Source: Bradyrhizobium nivariense
GTDB lineage: Bacteria > Pseudomonadota > Alphaproteobacteria > Rhizobiales > Xanthobacteraceae
Length of the DNA stretch: 64,000 nucleotides
Reading direction: 5' to 3'
Assembly: GCF_029846715.1 (NCBI RefSeq)
Contig: NZ_JARVWW010000001.1
Location: 62,001 to 126,000, forward strand
Below the pieces are notes generated by a model, which saw only the letters and a list, made by a program, of their open reading frames with translations, had not been told where the DNA came from and did no database searches. Shown piece by piece: positions 63,174-64,000 of this stretch. How positions within the stretch are numbered: the stretch's first letter is position 1; each line of letters begins with the position of its first letter. Made by a program: the position numbers and the translations under genes.

Positions 63174-63758
63174 CTAGCCACCCATCACGGGCACCCCGAT
63201 CACGACCGGATGGAACGCAAAAGCCAGCGCCAGATAAGCGACGATTCCGACCGCGACCGCGATCAGATCGTTGGTGACGCCGCCCACCGGAATCGGCGGG
63301 CCGCCGCCATCGGTGCGACGCTTCAGCGTAATGCGATCATACACCGCCCAGCCCAGGAACGAGCCGAACAGGATGATGGAGCCGAGATCGCCATTGGCCA
63401 GAAGATGCGCCGCCGCCCACAGCTTGATGCCGGCCAGCATCGGATGCTTCAGCGTCGCATAGATGCGGCCACGCAGATATGACGCAACCACCAGGATGAC
63501 CGCGGGCAACATCAGCGCGAGCGTGATGTGCTTGAATGCTTTCGGTGGATACCAGACGTCGATCCAGCCGGTCGCACGGTAGTGGGCGAAGCCCCAGATG
63601 ATCAACGCGAGCCCCGCGAGCGAGGCGAGCGAATAGAGGATCTTGTAGGTCCCCTCGCCCAGTCTCGCGATTGCCTGCGCGCGCGCCTCGCGTTTCGTCG
63701 TGAACACATGCGCCGCAAAAAACAGCGCAAGCCCCAGGATCATCACCAGCAGACCCAC
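63174..63758 (-). CDS. NnrU family membrane protein
   Basis: 194 residues, about 6 membrane segments, conserved motifs of the NnrU/isoprenoid-cyclase-like membrane family: LALFFAAHVFTTKREARAQAIARLGEGTYKILYSLASLAGLALIIWGFAHYR, RGRIYATLKHPMLAGIKLWAAAHLLANGDLGSIILFGSFLGWAVYDRI. NnrU was named in denitrifiers where it sits with nir/nor genes; none are here, so the role is open. Confidence 0.9.
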   Translation of the reverse strand: MGLLVMILGLALFFAAHVFTTKREARAQAIARLGEGTYKILYSLASLAGLALIIWGFAHYRATGWIDVWYPPKAFKHITLALMLPAVILVVASYLRGRIYATLKHPMLAGIKLWAAAHLLANGDLGSIILFGSFLGWAVYDRITLKRRTDGGGPPIPVGGVTNDLIAVAVGIVAYLALAFAFHPVVIGVPVMGG

Positions 63759-63828
63759 GACAACCTCCCCCTCTACCAGCGCCCCCGCCTATGGCGTATC
63801 ATCGATTGGCCGCCGGTCGCAACTCTCA

Positions 63829-63972
63829 CCCCTCATGGTGAGGAGGCGCAAAGCGCCGTCTCGCGGACGATGCTTCGCATCGCCGCGAGAACCATGCCGG
63901 CCCGGCTGCCGCAACACCGCGGCCTGCATCCTTCGAGACGCGCGTAAAGAACGCGCTCCTCAGGATGAGGGG
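63829..63972. repeat. palindromic intergenic repeat at window end
   Basis: Outer 21-bp arms, CCCCTCATGGTGAGGAGGCG (63829 onward) and CGCGCTCCTCAGGATGAGGG (63952 onward), pair imperfectly; inside is a strong hairpin at 63859-63890 (TCTCGCGG-A-CGATGC, TTC loop, GCATCG-CCGCGAGA). This resembles a family of dispersed intergenic repeats in Bradyrhizobium (from memory). The 242 bp 63759-64000 contain no gene. Confidence 0.6.
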
Positions 63973-64000
63973 ATGGAGATGTCACGGCGGTTATTTTCCC

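Noticed and set aside
1..64000. tRNA or rRNA genes
   Set aside because: No tRNA-like cloverleaf or rRNA signature was noticed on either strand; a covariance search would be needed to exclude one with certainty.

Overview
The window looks like a chromosomal segment of an alphaproteobacterium of the Bradyrhizobium / Rhodopseudomonas group. The evidence is the high GC with strong GC3 bias, the gene orders (rpsF-rpsR-DUF2232-rplI, radA-cvpA-purF, pepA-holC, lptF-lptG-lptD-surA-pdxA-rsmA, fabF-acpP-fabG-fabD), the long low-complexity tails on housekeeping proteins, and several families of palindromic intergenic repeats. Genus level is an inference from the protein sequences; there is no rRNA or tRNA in the window. 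Most of the sequence is housekeeping core, with one short accessory, repeat-rich stretch at about 16.2-19.5 kb.

Layout. 0-4.5 kb: a LeuC/LeuD-type hydro-lyase pair followed by a 2-hydroxycarboxylate transporter, divergent from a LysR regulator with a perfect LysR-type palindrome between them. 4.5-7.2 kb: a lipoprotein, then pepA-holC. 7.5-16.2 kb: an outer-membrane biogenesis block (lptF, lptG, lptD, surA-like, pdxA, rsmA) with translational overlaps, then a zinc alcohol dehydrogenase. 16.2-19.5 kb: an accessory strip with an orphan Flp pilin, small hypothetical proteins, a low-affinity iron-permease gene split by a palindromic repeat, a decayed REP-associated (RAYT) transposase and a degenerate dispersed repeat. 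19.5-22.7 kb: a secreted caspase-fold protein and two exported or membrane proteins of unknown role. 22.6-29.4 kb, minus strand: gmk, yicC, mltG and the fatty-acid synthesis set fabF, acpP, fabG, fabD. 29.7-32.7 kb: a diguanylate cyclase and a TetR-desaturase pair. 33-36.7 kb: the ribosomal protein operon, then a thioesterase-TetR pair. 36.8-44.1 kb: a cytochrome c-like protein, cyclopropane-fatty-acid synthase, dnaB, alr and xth. 44.1-49.7 kb: an SGNH hydrolase, a GFA-fold protein, a TauE/SafE permease, and a periplasmic binding protein translationally coupled to a GGDEF-EAL protein. 49.9-57.2 kb: radA, cvpA, purF, an SDR, an NHL-repeat protein and an amino-acid-type binding protein. 57.3-63.8 kb, minus strand: an MFS pump, der, a lipoprotein, a TPR protein, an acyl-CoA ligase and NnrU.

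The main observations beyond routine annotation are: (1) a two-palindrome repeat of about 104 bp, bounded by CTAAAGC/GCTTTAG, in four long copies and one half copy; three of the long copies supply the stop codon of the neighbouring gene, and the half copy interrupts an iron-permease gene; (2) a frameshifted, internally deleted RAYT gene close by; (3) the 2-hydroxycarboxylate transporter / LeuCD-like / LysR locus; (4) a binding protein to c-di-GMP enzyme operon with no transporter; (5) an RGG-like glycine/arginine repeat tail on ribosomal protein bS6. No CRISPR array, intact prophage, intact transposase, toxin-antitoxin pair or secondary-metabolite cluster was seen.
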